64,000 bases of DNA from Crocosphaera sp. UHCC 0190. GTDB lineage: Bacteria > Cyanobacteriota > Cyanobacteriia > Cyanobacteriales > Microcystaceae. Under the pieces are notes generated by a model. That model saw only the letters and a program-made list of their open reading frames with translations. It made no database searches and was not told the DNA's origin. The translations under genes and the position numbers were made by a program. Shown in pieces: positions 16,193 through 25,925 of the stretch; the first letter of the stretch is position 1, and each line of letters begins with the position of its first letter. The stretch is taken from the NCBI RefSeq assembly GCF_034932065.1, contig NZ_JAYGHP010000017.1:1-64000 (forward strand), in the 5' to 3' direction.

Positions 16193-17488
16193 ATGATGAA
16201 TGCGATGGTAATAATGAATAAAGCTGATAAAGTATTAGAAAATAAAGGACAACAAACTTGTCAAGAGATTACTCTCCTTTATGAGCATTTCTTTAATTAT
16301 GTTCAAACCGAGTCATCTGCTAAGATTGTAGAACGTTTTGGTTGGCTATTGAATGAGTATGAAAAGTATCCTAATTCCAACATTCAGACAGTCTTAGAAA
16401 CCATGAACGACTCTTCAATTACCCAGAAAGATTGTTACTATTTTTTAAATCGTTGCTGTCAGTTGTTTATCAGTTATTGGTCAATACAATCAGAAAACAA
16501 GGCAGCTATTTTTAACTTATTAGCTCTATTTAAAAATTTACAATTGTCAGAAAAAAGTTCTTATAAACTATCGAAAACTTGGCAACAAAGCATCAAAAAG
16601 TTTCCTGAAACTCCTCAATATATTAAACTACAAAGACTGGCACGGATTCTTAATCCTCGTCTAGCATCGGATGCTCCTAAACCTGAATATTTAGGGGATT
16701 TACTAGGACGTTATCCATTTTTATATAAACATTGTTTACTCGATAATGATAATATCAAAGAATATCGTCGCTTACTGAGTCGCCTTAAACTACAACAACA
16801 AAAAGCCTTTGAACAAGGGTTGACTAAATCCGTAATTGATCATAAACAAAAGCTTCAGATAGAAAGAATTCGTCAATTATCCGGCCAGTCAAGTCAACTC
16901 TTTTCAATCGTTAAAAATCCAACTTTATTAAGTGGTAAAGCCTTCAGAATTGCCTTAGAATACTTTACTGAAATATGTCAGAAAAAGACCATTACTCTTT
17001 TCAGTAATGAAGGGGAGTCTCTCCAGTTCAGAGAATTCAAAATTTGGTTAGAAAACTATTTAGTACAAGACGTTGGAGAACAATCTGGCCAAAGACCATT
17101 AAAACAGCATCTTACTGCTAAAATTCCGCTACTTTTCTCGAATTGCGATGAACAACCTCTCAACGAATTTCTGATTCTACGGACTTGTACTCAGTTATTA
17201 AATGAGTTAGGAGTCGATCCGAATCAAAAGGCTAATCATCTTACCTTCATTAACTTAACCAATTGTTTAGGGGCAACCCAGATGGCTAGTTTACTGTTAA
17301 AATTAGTATTATTAGCCCCGAAACTTCAATCTTCCTTAAGACAAAGATTAGCACGACTCTTTGAATATTATGAGTCAACTTCCATTGAACAATCTCTTTG
17401 GTTAATTTATGTCCTAGAAAACTTTTTGCTTGCTTTTACTATGTGGGAAGAAAAAGGCAACCTTTTAACTCAGTCTAACCCTGATTAA
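16193..17488 (+). CDS. Unrecognised 431-residue helical protein
   Basis: A 431-residue soluble protein, almost wholly alpha-helical, rich in Leu, Gln and Lys, with no signal peptide, membrane helix or recognised catalytic motif. Conserved-looking blocks include LARILNPRLASDAPKPEYLG (near 150) and LGDLLGRYPFLYKHCLL. Three in-frame ATGs crowd the start (16193, 16205, 16214); none has a good ribosome site. It lies 38 bp after the DUF104 gene and 63 bp before mnmG, all on the plus strand. I would call it a cyanobacterial protein of unknown function, possibly a HEAT-like helical scaffold. Confidence 0.6.
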   Translation: MMNAMVIMNKADKVLENKGQQTCQEITLLYEHFFNYVQTESSAKIVERFGWLLNEYEKYPNSNIQTVLETMNDSSITQKDCYYFLNRCCQLFISYWSIQSENKAAIFNLLALFKNLQLSEKSSYKLSKTWQQSIKKFPETPQYIKLQRLARILNPRLASDAPKPEYLGDLLGRYPFLYKHCLLDNDNIKEYRRLLSRLKLQQQKAFEQGLTKSVIDHKQKLQIERIRQLSGQSSQLFSIVKNPTLLSGKAFRIALEYFTEICQKKTITLFSNEGESLQFREFKIWLENYLVQDVGEQSGQRPLKQHLTAKIPLLFSNCDEQPLNEFLILRTCTQLLNELGVDPNQKANHLTFINLTNCLGATQMASLLLKLVLLAPKLQSSLRQRLARLFEYYESTSIEQSLWLIYVLENFLLAFTMWEEKGNLLTQSNPD

Positions 17489-17551
17489 AAATTCAGCGAT
17501 CGCTCAAATCCATCCGCTAAAATAAAATAGTATTCCCCAGACTCAAGAATC

Positions 17552-19471
17552 ATGACCATTACCACTCCCGTTGACTTCCAAGATAGATTTGATGTCATTG
17601 TTGTGGGTGCGGGCCATTCGGGATGTGAAGCTGCCCTGGCGGCGGCTCGCTTAGGGTGTCGTACCCTGATGTTAACCCTCAACCTCGATCGCATTGCTTG
17701 GCAACCCTGTAACCCGGCTGTGGGTGGCCCCGCAAAGTCCCAATTAACCCACGAAGTGGACGCATTAGGGGGAGAAATCGGCAAAATGGCCGATCGCACC
17801 TATTTACAAAAACGGGTTCTCAATAGCTCACGGGGCCCCGCAGTTTGGGCATTACGGGCCCAGACAGATAAACGGGAATATTCGGCAGTGATGAAGGAAA
17901 TTGTCGAAAATCAAGACAATTTGAGCATTCGTGAAGGGATGGTCACAGATTTAGTTTTGGGGAACAATGATGAGGTCATAGGAATACAAACGTACTTTGG
18001 AACTTGTTTCGGGGCCAAAGCAATTATTTTGACCACTGGAACCTTTTTAGGGGGAAAGATTTGGATCGGTAATAAATCGATGGAAGCTGGCCGGGCCGGA
18101 GAATTTGCGGCTGTTGGGTTAACCGATACCCTCAATCAGTTGGGGTTTGAGACGGGACGACTGAAAACGGGGACTCCAGCGCGGGTAGACAGGCGATCAG
18201 TCGATTATACTAACCTGGAACCCCAACCCCCTGATGAGGAGGTGCGTTGGTTCAGTTTTGACCCCGATCTTTGGGTAGAACGAGAACAAATGAATTGTTA
18301 TCTGACCCATACTACTGCTCAAACTCATCAATTAATCAGAGATAATTTACATTTATCCCCAATTTATGGCGGGTTTATTGACTCAAAAGGGCCTCGTTAT
18401 TGTCCTTCTATTGAGGATAAAATTGTTCGGTTTTCTGATAAAGAAAGTCATCAAATTTTTATTGAACCGGAGGGGAGAAATATCCCTGAATTGTACATTC
18501 AAGGGTTTTCAACGGGTTTACCAGAAAATATTCAATTAGCCATGTTAAGAACCCTTCCTGGGTTAGAAAACTGTGTGATGTTGCGTCCTGCCTATGCGGT
18601 GGAATACGATTTTTTACCCGCAACCCAATGTTATCCTACCCTGATGACAAAAAAAATTGCCGGGTTATTTTGTGCTGGCCAAGTCAATGGAACGACGGGT
18701 TATGAAGAAGCAGCAGCACAGGGTATTGTGGCCGGAATTAATGCGGTTAAATATGTGAAAGATGAGGAGATGATTATATTTTCCAGAGAAGAAAGTTATC
18801 TGGGTACCTTAATGGATGATTTATGTACCAAAGATTTACGAGAACCCTATCGGATGTTAACTTCTCGCTCTGAATATCGTCTCATTTTACGGTCTGATAA
18901 TGCCGATCAAAGAATGACTCCTTTGGGTCGAAAAATTGGCTTAATTGATGATCGTCGCTGGGATCTATTTCAACAAAAACAGGCTAATATTATAGCAGAA
19001 AAAGAACGTCTCTACGAAACCAGAATTAAAGAACGAGATGAAGTCGGAATGATGATTGCTAAGGATACTCAACAAAAAATTAAAGGCTCAGTTACCTTAG
19101 CAGACTTGTTACGTCGTCCCCAATTTCATTACAGTAATTTAGAAGACTATGGCCTAGGAAATGACCAATTAACCCTCGTTGAAAAAGAAGGGGCAGAAAT
19201 TGATCTTAAATATTCTGGTTACTTAAAACGGCAACAAATTCAAATTGAACAAATTAGTCGTCATAGTAACCGAAATTTACCCGCAGATCTTGATTATATG
19301 ACCATTGAAACCCTCTCGATGGAAGCTAGGGAGAAATTAACGAAAATTCGTCCCTTAACTCTTGGCCAAGCGTCTCGTATTGGGGGAGTTAACCCCGCAG
19401 ATATTAACGCTTTATTAGTCTATTTAGAAATGCGATCGCGTTATCATTCCCTATCAGCTTTATCAGAATAA
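17552..19471 (+). CDS. mnmG: tRNA uridine-34 carboxymethylaminomethyl synthesis enzyme MnmG
   Basis: A 639-residue FAD enzyme that, with MnmE, makes (carboxymethyl)aminomethyluridine at tRNA wobble position 34. The FAD-binding loop is [22 protein letters not shown] (near 15-36). The family signatures [31 protein letters not shown] and [17 protein letters not shown] are intact. The C-terminal helical domain contains [18 protein letters not shown] and ends with [17 protein letters not shown], used for MnmE and tRNA binding. Full length. No mnmE in the window; the HicAB pair follows 48 bp later. Confidence 0.97.
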   Translation: MTITTPVDFQDRFDVIVVGAGHSGCEAALAAARLGCRTLMLTLNLDRIAWQPCNPAVGGPAKSQLTHEVDALGGEIGKMADRTYLQKRVLNSSRGPAVWALRAQTDKREYSAVMKEIVENQDNLSIREGMVTDLVLGNNDEVIGIQTYFGTCFGAKAIILTTGTFLGGKIWIGNKSMEAGRAGEFAAVGLTDTLNQLGFETGRLKTGTPARVDRRSVDYTNLEPQPPDEEVRWFSFDPDLWVEREQMNCYLTHTTAQTHQLIRDNLHLSPIYGGFIDSKGPRYCPSIEDKIVRFSDKESHQIFIEPEGRNIPELYIQGFSTGLPENIQLAMLRTLPGLENCVMLRPAYAVEYDFLPATQCYPTLMTKKIAGLFCAGQVNGTTGYEEAAAQGIVAGINAVKYVKDEEMIIFSREESYLGTLMDDLCTKDLREPYRMLTSRSEYRLILRSDNADQRMTPLGRKIGLIDDRRWDLFQQKQANIIAEKERLYETRIKERDEVGMMIAKDTQQKIKGSVTLADLLRRPQFHYSNLEDYGLGNDQLTLVEKEGAEIDLKYSGYLKRQQIQIEQISRHSNRNLPADLDYMTIETLSMEAREKLTKIRPLTLGQASRIGGVNPADINALLVYLEMRSRYHSLSALSE

Positions 19472-19519
19472 GGAGACTAGAGTGACATAGAAGATATAAC
19501 TTTTATCGTCTTTTAAATT

Positions 19520-19711
19520 ATGGCAACAAAGGTAAGGGATGTGATTAAATTACTAGAAAAAGATGGCTGGTTTCTGGTTAATACAGTAGGAAGTCATCGA
19601 CAATATGAACATCCCAGCAAAACAGGAAAAGTGACGGTTGCAGGAAAGTTAGGTGATGATGTAAGAAAAGGTACATTAGCTAGTATTCTTAGACAAGCAG
19701 GATTAAAATGA
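19520..19711 (+). CDS. hicA: HicA-type mRNA interferase toxin
   Basis: A 63-residue double-stranded-RNA-binding-fold protein. It has the HicA pattern KVRDVIKLLEKDGWFLVNTVGSHRQYEHP, with the catalytic His in GSHRQY (about residue 28), then GKVTVAGKLGDDVRKGTLASILRQAGL. HicA cleaves mRNA until neutralised by HicB. Its TGA overlaps the ATG of the next gene by four bases (ATGA), so the pair is translationally coupled in the usual toxin-first order of hic loci. Confidence 0.92.
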   Translation: MATKVRDVIKLLEKDGWFLVNTVGSHRQYEHPSKTGKVTVAGKLGDDVRKGTLASILRQAGLK

Positions 19712-19983
19712 TCAACAAATATTTGATTGTTCTCGAAAAAAGCGAAACCGGATTTTCTGCTTATTCACCTGATGTATTAGGGTGTATTGCTACAGGTGAA
19801 ACCTTGGAAGAAACCACTAAAGAAATGGAATCTGCTTTAGCATTACATTTATCAGATATGGAAGAATTACCTCAAGCACGAGGAATTGATTCTTATTTAG
19901 AAGCATTACAAGATTCAGAAGGAGAAGAATTTTATTTGACTTTTATTTCAATTCCAGTTTCCCGTCAACTATCACCAAGATAA
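19708..19983 (+). CDS. hicB: HicB-type antitoxin
   Basis: A 91-residue partner of HicA with the partial RNase H fold: YLIVLEKSETGFSAYSPDVLGCIATGETLEE, then a long helix. It ends soon after the fold and has no obvious C-terminal ribbon-helix-helix or HTH domain, unlike longer HicB proteins, so operator binding may be weak or depend on another protein. The start overlaps hicA by 4 bp. The pair looks intact. Confidence 0.88.
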   Translation: MINKYLIVLEKSETGFSAYSPDVLGCIATGETLEETTKEMESALALHLSDMEELPQARGIDSYLEALQDSEGEEFYLTFISIPVSRQLSPR

Positions 19984-20029
19984 AGAATTAAACTTAAAGA
20001 ACCATATTTTTCAGGAAATTAATAATTAT

Positions 20030-20143
20030 ATCCTCAAACCCTTAAGGGTTAAGCTATACAGACAAAACCCGCCTACGTGGGTTTAATTTAGCCTCCCTTC
20101 GGATGCTTAGTTTCTATATCAGGCTTCAGTCTGTCTGTCGGTA
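20030..20143. repeat. Modular multi-hairpin dispersed repeat, copy D
   Basis: Modules in order: AACCCTTAAGGGTT, linker GCTATACAGACAAA, hairpin ACCCGCCTACGTGGGT, AGCCTCCCTTCGGATGCT, linker AGTTTCTATA, and AGGCTTCAGTCTG. This is the clearest copy for defining the module order. It sits between the convergent hicB and 20181 gene ends. Otherwise the 197-bp gap holds nothing recognised. Confidence 0.6.
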
Positions 20144-20180
20144 TTGATTTAGCATAACAAGTTCGGTAGAACCAATTTCA

Positions 20181-20987
20181 TTAATCAATTCCCTCTGGCA
20201 CACGAATACTAACACGGCCTTCCGGAGTGACAATGATCTCTCCTCCTAATGCTTTAATTTCTGTTAGGGCCCTTTCTTGGGTTTTGGTATCAGCTGCCCC
20301 CGATAAAACCTGTGTCCAAGCACCAATTTGAGCAACTTTACTCTGGGGATTTTCCTCTAAAAATTTAACCGTTTCTCGCCTACGTTTGGCAGTATTTTGA
20401 CTGCCCTCATCAGGATAAGTTTCCGCCCAATTAGCTGCCATTGTATTTGAGTTTTTCGCAGCTTCAATATCCCCTAAAAATAATAACTCATCTATCCCTT
20501 TATAAATCCACAGATAATAGGGAGGATAAACAGGAGAGATGACTTTACTCGGTGTCTCTTTTAAACTTTTTTCTAGATAAGCCACAGTTTTGTCAGGTTG
20601 CCCTGCAAAAATAGAAGTAGACACCGCAATTTTAAGATTCGCATCAACAAACCGAGGATCGCGCTCAACCACTAATTCAAAATAATCAGGACTCAAAGAA
20701 TATCCTGTCTCACCACGAGCTTCTCCATCACCAAAATATTGAATAAAACGCAAATAAAACCAATCAGCTAATAAGTTATTAAACCCAATATTGGGAACCC
20801 CTTTATACACATCTAATTGAACTTTTTCCAGTTGTTCTTGTTTTTTATATTCGGCGGTAGTTAACTTTGCTTGGTTGGGGTTAAGGCGAGATTTTTGTAG
20901 CCAAATAACCCCCGTTAAACTTAAGGAAATAATAGCCAAGGTTCCTATCATTTTTCCTACCTGTTGTGGTGGCAATTGCAGCTTCAT
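20181..20987 (-). CDS. Membrane-anchored helical (TPR-like) protein
   Basis: A 268-residue protein with one N-terminal membrane helix (about 13-29, GTLAIISLSLTGVIWLQ) and a helical extracytoplasmic part. It contains TPR-like helix pairs (YFELVVERDPRFVDANLKIAVSTS; DKTVAYLEKSLKETPS). The opening KGVPNIGFNNLLADWFYLRFIQYFGD resembles conserved cyanobacterial proteins of unknown function. It is the last gene of a minus-strand run with two glycosyltransferases and a CPBP protease; the gap to the protease gene is about 100 bp. A scaffold role in envelope glycan processing is only inference. Confidence 0.62.
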   Translation of the reverse strand: MKLQLPPQQVGKMIGTLAIISLSLTGVIWLQKSRLNPNQAKLTTAEYKKQEQLEKVQLDVYKGVPNIGFNNLLADWFYLRFIQYFGDGEARGETGYSLSPDYFELVVERDPRFVDANLKIAVSTSIFAGQPDKTVAYLEKSLKETPSKVISPVYPPYYLWIYKGIDELLFLGDIEAAKNSNTMAANWAETYPDEGSQNTAKRRRETVKFLEENPQSKVAQIGAWTQVLSGAADTKTQERALTEIKALGGEIIVTPEGRVSIRVPEGID

Positions 20988-21088
20988 TGATAGTTTTTGG
21001 GAGTAAGACTAGAATTAAGAATATCAATTCTATCCTAGCTTAATCAATGCTTCATTGTCTGTGCTACTCAACAATTTGTTAATGTTTC

Positions 21089-22660
21089 TTAATGGCTGCC
21101 ACTCCCTAATAAAAATAGACTAATCAGCGTCCCACTATTCCAAAGACTATGAACTAACATTGAGGAAAGAAGATTCCGCGATCGCGTATAAACAACTCCT
21201 AACACAATTCCTAAGATGGCTAAAGGTAGCACCTCTGATAAATTTAAGTGAGCAACCGCAAAGATTAGACTACTCACAATAATTGCTCCCCATACGGGAA
21301 AATACCGGGTTAAGGAAGGTAATAAAAAGCCTCGAAACATGATTTCTTCGTAGACAGGGGCTGCGATCGCTGCGGTAACGTAGAAAATCCCTAAAACCAC
21401 ATTATCTTGTGCTTCTAAGGCTAGAGAAAGCAAGGGGTTACTGCCTCCTTGTCCCTGCCAAATTTGTTGATTAATTAAGGAGACAATTACCACTAATGGT
21501 AAGGCGACTAAATAGCCAGAAATTCCCCAAACTATCCAGTTACTAAATAACTTAAATTGAAACCAATCTTTCGGTAAGGGAAAAAAGGGTTTAATCGAAA
21601 AATATAGTACCCCAATTCCGCCTAATGCCATAGAAAGATAGCTTGCTAATACATAGATAGCTTTTCCCCTTAAGTCAGCATGAGTAAGATCAATGTTTAA
21701 AAAACTAAATAAAATGGGAAGGACAATTTGTCCCACAAAAAAGAAACCAACGACTAAAACTTGCCAAAAAGTTTCGGCTGTCCAAGGCGTTTGCCAATTG
21801 AATTGTTGATCAATGGCTAAAATAGCATTCCCTTTTTTAATAAATAACTGAATTAGGAGAAAGACCAATAATCCAAAGCCAATTAATCCCCCTAATATGG
21901 GAATAAATGCTACTAAAGTGAGTTTAATAATAGCTTGACTAGCGATTTTTTGCTGTTGAGTTTGTAAGCTCATTAAGTTAGCTTGACTATCTTGCAGTTG
22001 ATAAATTTTACTGAGGGCATAATCACGAAACCACCCTGTTAATTGATCTGTGATTATTGTTTCTGAATTTGCTAAGATTTGGGCATTAGAACTCCATAAA
22101 TTAATTAAGACATCAGCCAACATTTGAGAAGAAAAAATAGAGTTATTTCCCTTCTGGTTTGGGCCTATATTTTCCCAGGTTTCTAAGGCAAGTTGAACCT
22201 TTCCTTGATGAGCTTCAAGTAGACCTATTTTTAAGGCTAATTTATTGATTTCTTCAGCTTGTTTTTGAATTTCTAATTGTGATTTTTCTTGATCGGTAGA
22301 CAGAGAGAGAATAGGGTTTAAATTGCTGTTAACATCTTCTTCTAAAGTCACAGATGGAGAATTTAGACTGTTTAAATGAGCTTCTAATCTGCCTAAATTC
22401 TTTTGCGAAAGTTGACGAGCTTCTTGATATTGCCTCAATGCTAATTGATAAGTATTTTTGCCTAATATAGCTTCTCTAATTTGGGCAAAGTCAGCGAGAT
22501 TATCTCCAGAAAATTCTGACGCTTGAAGAACTAAATTAGTTTGATATAATTGTAAGTTTGATTGAATTTGTGGTTGATTAATACTCCCAATAATTGAGAA
22601 GAATAAAGGAATCACTGAAACAATAGTGATGACTATTAAGATTAATCGTTTTGTTGTCAT
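21089..22660 (-). CDS. CPBP-family intramembrane metalloprotease with large N-terminal domain
   Basis: A 523-residue protein. A signal-anchor helix is followed by a soluble, Gln-rich helical domain (about 30-240), then eight or so membrane helices. The CPBP (Rce1/Abi) core is complete: EEIMFRGFLLP (EExxxR, near 440), FAVAHLNL with a catalytic His (near 470) and MLVHSLWN (near 505). Such proteases are linked to processing of prenylated or bacteriocin-like peptides; the substrate is unknown. The gene lies 18 bp after a GT39-like gene, so they share a transcript. Confidence 0.85.
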   Translation of the reverse strand: MTTKRLILIVITIVSVIPLFFSIIGSINQPQIQSNLQLYQTNLVLQASEFSGDNLADFAQIREAILGKNTYQLALRQYQEARQLSQKNLGRLEAHLNSLNSPSVTLEEDVNSNLNPILSLSTDQEKSQLEIQKQAEEINKLALKIGLLEAHQGKVQLALETWENIGPNQKGNNSIFSSQMLADVLINLWSSNAQILANSETIITDQLTGWFRDYALSKIYQLQDSQANLMSLQTQQQKIASQAIIKLTLVAFIPILGGLIGFGLLVFLLIQLFIKKGNAILAIDQQFNWQTPWTAETFWQVLVVGFFFVGQIVLPILFSFLNIDLTHADLRGKAIYVLASYLSMALGGIGVLYFSIKPFFPLPKDWFQFKLFSNWIVWGISGYLVALPLVVIVSLINQQIWQGQGGSNPLLSLALEAQDNVVLGIFYVTAAIAAPVYEEIMFRGFLLPSLTRYFPVWGAIIVSSLIFAVAHLNLSEVLPLAILGIVLGVVYTRSRNLLSSMLVHSLWNSGTLISLFLLGSGSH

Positions 22661-22678
22661 TAAAAATCCTCGATTTTG

Positions 22679-24241
22679 TTAGTGATTTTCAGAGGTTGAA
22701 ACCAAAATAAATCCTTCTGCTTTCCCTAATATTTTAGCATTAGATAGTGGTAAATTTTTCAAGCTATTTTGATCGAGAAGAAGATAAGAAGAGCTTAAAG
22801 CTAATTTTTCTAATGCGCTTTGATCTTGAGCAAGCACTTGGCGATCACTATAAAAATCTAAACTAGGACGACTGTAAGCAAATGAGGTATAAATGATTGT
22901 ATTGGCTGGAGTATGCTGTTTAATTAAAGTAGCTACAGGTTTCACGGGAAATGCTTCATTTAATTCCCAAATCCACGACTGAGAGGTCATAAATATTCCC
23001 AGACTCATATATAAACCGATGATTAAAATTATAACAAAATCAGGAAAACTTTTGCGGATTTTTTGCCAAGATAATAAGAAAGTAAAGAAAACAATAAAAC
23101 CAGTGATGATTAAACTAATTTCTTTTCCTTCTATCAATAAGTAAATTGCCCCGAATAATGAAGCAATACTGGCAAGAAAAAAGCCAAATATTAAACCGCT
23201 AGGAGAGGATTTATGCTCTTGCCAAAACTGAGATAAATAAGCACCAATTCCTAGGGCAAGAAAGGGATAAATTGGCATAATATACCAAGGAAGTTTCGTT
23301 CCCATCAGGGTAATAATTGCCAGAAATAGACAAAATCCGGTTAATACTAATTTCGCCCAAGATTGTTGTTTTTGTCGCCAAGCTAATATTAAACTTCCAG
23401 GTAAAAAGAGTAACCAAGGAAAACTATATTTAATCAATTCAAGTCCATAATACCAAAAAGAACCGCTATTTCCTTCTACTGCAGTTGCAAGACGATCAAA
23501 ATTTTGTTGAAGAAAGTGAACTTGAATAAAGATATCTCCATAGTGATTAATTTGTATACAATACCAAATAAATACTGGCATAAATCCGAGGCATATTCCT
23601 AACCATAAAGCTGGATTTTTTAGATAGTTTGCAGGTTTATCTAGGAGTATATATACCCCTATAATAGCACCTAAAGCAATAACTAAAGTGCCTTTACTTA
23701 AGGCAATTAATCCTAAGCCAATACCATAACCAATGGCCCATCTAGGGTGTTTTCGAGATTTTACTAAACAGAGAATAGAAAAGATTAAAAAGGTGTTAAT
23801 TATTCCATCTATCATCCCTAAGCGTCCATGACGAATAACAGGTAACAATGTTAGATAAACTAAACTACTTAAAATGGCTGGTAGTTGCTGAGAAAAGATA
23901 TTTTTACCGACTAAATATAACAAAGGAACCCCAAATGCTGTTAGCAATGCACAGGGAAAACGAGTCGTAAATTCACTAATTCCTCCTAATTGATAGCTGA
24001 GGTTAATTAACCAAATAATTAAGGGGGGTTTTAAGAGAAAAGGTTGGCCATAATAAGTTAAATAAAGCCAATTTTCTGTTTTAAACATATCCTTAGCAAC
24101 TGTTCCATAGTAACCTTCATCCCAGTCTCTTAAGGGTAAATTGCCTAAGCCAATAAACCAGAGAAATAATGCTAAAATCAATAAGATAAAGAAACAGAAA
24201 TAGGTGCTTTTCAACGGATAACTTAAATCGAATTTATTCAT
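22679..24241 (-). CDS. GT39/ArnT-like polyprenyl-phosphate sugar transferase
   Basis: A 520-residue, multi-helix glycosyltransferase of the PMT/ArnT type (GT39/GT83). The first extracytoplasmic loop carries the catalytic acidic pair in LRDWDEGYYGTVAKDM (near 38-52). Further features are GMIDGIINTFLI and a C-terminal soluble part containing SFAYSRPSLDFYSDRQVLA, typical of the group. It transfers a sugar from a polyprenyl-phosphate donor to lipid or protein on the outer face of the membrane; acceptor unknown. Its ATG overlaps the stop of the upstream gene (TAATG), so translation is coupled. Confidence 0.85.
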   Translation of the reverse strand: MNKFDLSYPLKSTYFCFFILLILALFLWFIGLGNLPLRDWDEGYYGTVAKDMFKTENWLYLTYYGQPFLLKPPLIIWLINLSYQLGGISEFTTRFPCALLTAFGVPLLYLVGKNIFSQQLPAILSSLVYLTLLPVIRHGRLGMIDGIINTFLIFSILCLVKSRKHPRWAIGYGIGLGLIALSKGTLVIALGAIIGVYILLDKPANYLKNPALWLGICLGFMPVFIWYCIQINHYGDIFIQVHFLQQNFDRLATAVEGNSGSFWYYGLELIKYSFPWLLFLPGSLILAWRQKQQSWAKLVLTGFCLFLAIITLMGTKLPWYIMPIYPFLALGIGAYLSQFWQEHKSSPSGLIFGFFLASIASLFGAIYLLIEGKEISLIITGFIVFFTFLLSWQKIRKSFPDFVIILIIGLYMSLGIFMTSQSWIWELNEAFPVKPVATLIKQHTPANTIIYTSFAYSRPSLDFYSDRQVLAQDQSALEKLALSSSYLLLDQNSLKNLPLSNAKILGKAEGFILVSTSENH

Positions 24242-25815
24242 TATTTTTTGGGAGTAATGAAGTAAAGATAATATTTCTCATTGTAGATAAATGCTTTTCT
24301 AAAACTTGCTAATAATTTAATATTTAGCTCAAAAAGAGGTTGATGAAATTCTCTATTTATAATTAATAAAATAGGTTTGTTTTGTTGATTAATTAACTGA
24401 TTTATCTCTAGCATTAAATCAGAATCACTGATTAATTTTCTTTCTTGAGTAAATAAGACATAACTAGCTAAGCTTTGAGTTTCTGGATAGTAAATTTTTT
24501 GATTAAGATAACCACTAATGGGAGAGACAGCAAAATCTTCGGTTCCGATCATTAAATTGGTTGTTAAGTTGTTTTCTTGAATAAATTTTGCCGTTGCTTT
24601 ACTTGCTGAGTAAGGGGTAATTAAATCTCGACTAAAAGCCACAATTCCTGCGATGACTTGTAACCATAATATTATCATAATTAAAGTTTGTTTATGAAGT
24701 TCAACAAATTTAAACCATTTTAGCCACATTCTTGAAAATTGGGCAGGAAGTTTGGCTAAATATTTAACAATTACATCAGAGTCAGGATAATAATAAGCGA
24801 TCCACAGGGCGGTAATTAGGATAATATATAAATGCCCATAGTGTCTCTGAGAACCTAAAAACTTAAGATATGTAAAGAGAAGAATTTGTAAACTTCCCAT
24901 GAGATAAAAACATAAAGCAATTGGTTTTTTGATGAGAATAGTAATTGCAAATCCGAATAACCCTAAAGAAAGAAAAGAAAAAAGAATAAGATCAGTGGGT
25001 TTAGAATCACTCGGAATAAGCACTAAAATATAGCTTCTCCAAATTCTTGTAATCGTTTGAGTAAGTCGGTTAAAATCAAACTGAAATAACCATTGATCAG
25101 CCCCTCCTTGTAAGGTACTATCTCCAGGAGGTAATAACATAAATACAGATATAATGATACCTATACCCAATAATATCAAAGCGTAAACAAGATTATAAAT
25201 ATTAGCTTTAGTCTCATAATTTAGCTTGTTTTTAAAAGCATACTCAATCATTAATGTCAATGCTAATGCTAGTGAAATTAGCAAACAATAAGCATTCGTA
25301 TTCGCCATTAAAGCTAGAATCAAAGCTAAAAGCAAATAACTTTTATAACGACTGGGAAAAAAGACGCAAAAAAGAAATACAAATAAAATGCCAATAGAGT
25401 AATTACGACTAATCAAAGAATATTCATAGAGGGGAAGATAGCCAAAAAGAAACAAAATTTTTTGTAGTCTTTTAAAAGGAGCAAATAGCATAAATAAAGC
25501 GAAAGCCCCCGTTGCAATTAACCAATGAAAAATTTGCATAGCGAGGGGATTAGGAGTTAATTGATTAAGTATCCATAGACAAAGATACCAAAGCAAAGGA
25601 TGTCCTTCATACTTAATATTGTGAAAAAAATCAACAAAAGAAACACTATCTCTGGCAATTAACCAACCATTTAATTCATCACGCCACATGGCATGATTTA
25701 AAGTACCTATTAAGATAATAATAGCAAATAAAGCCAGAAAACTCAGCTCAAAAATTTTATTTTGTTTGAGTTTAAAATAAGACAACATAGAAAATTTTAG
25801 CTGTTGTAAAATCAT
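24241..25815 (-). CDS. GT39-like multi-spanning glycosyltransferase
   Basis: A 524-residue membrane protein with about ten helices and a periplasmic C-terminal part. The first loop has the motif MWRDELNGWLIARDSV (near 44-60), resembling the D-E catalytic loop of PMT-like enzymes, and EGHPLLWYLCLW follows. Sequence similarity to the next gene is low, so it is not a recent duplicate. Shared strand and the TAATG overlap show it starts the four-gene membrane operon. The divergent promoter region with the histidine phosphatase gene is only 110 bp. The sugar and acceptor are unknown. Confidence 0.75.
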   Translation of the reverse strand: MILQQLKFSMLSYFKLKQNKIFELSFLALFAIIILIGTLNHAMWRDELNGWLIARDSVSFVDFFHNIKYEGHPLLWYLCLWILNQLTPNPLAMQIFHWLIATGAFALFMLFAPFKRLQKILFLFGYLPLYEYSLISRNYSIGILFVFLFCVFFPSRYKSYLLLALILALMANTNAYCLLISLALALTLMIEYAFKNKLNYETKANIYNLVYALILLGIGIIISVFMLLPPGDSTLQGGADQWLFQFDFNRLTQTITRIWRSYILVLIPSDSKPTDLILFSFLSLGLFGFAITILIKKPIALCFYLMGSLQILLFTYLKFLGSQRHYGHLYIILITALWIAYYYPDSDVIVKYLAKLPAQFSRMWLKWFKFVELHKQTLIMIILWLQVIAGIVAFSRDLITPYSASKATAKFIQENNLTTNLMIGTEDFAVSPISGYLNQKIYYPETQSLASYVLFTQERKLISDSDLMLEINQLINQQNKPILLIINREFHQPLFELNIKLLASFRKAFIYNEKYYLYFITPKK

Positions 25816-25925
25816 TAATGTTTTAAAATATCAAGAAAAATCTAACAACTTAAAAAACAAGTGATGAGAAAGCTCCAATAGCCTGTAATCTAGAAATTAA
25901 ATAGAGCCTAGAGAGGATAGAAAGA

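Noticed and set aside
17485-17799. Minus-strand ORF of 104 codons opposite mnmG
   Set aside because: It is the antisense of the conserved FAD-binding start of mnmG and has no independent evidence.
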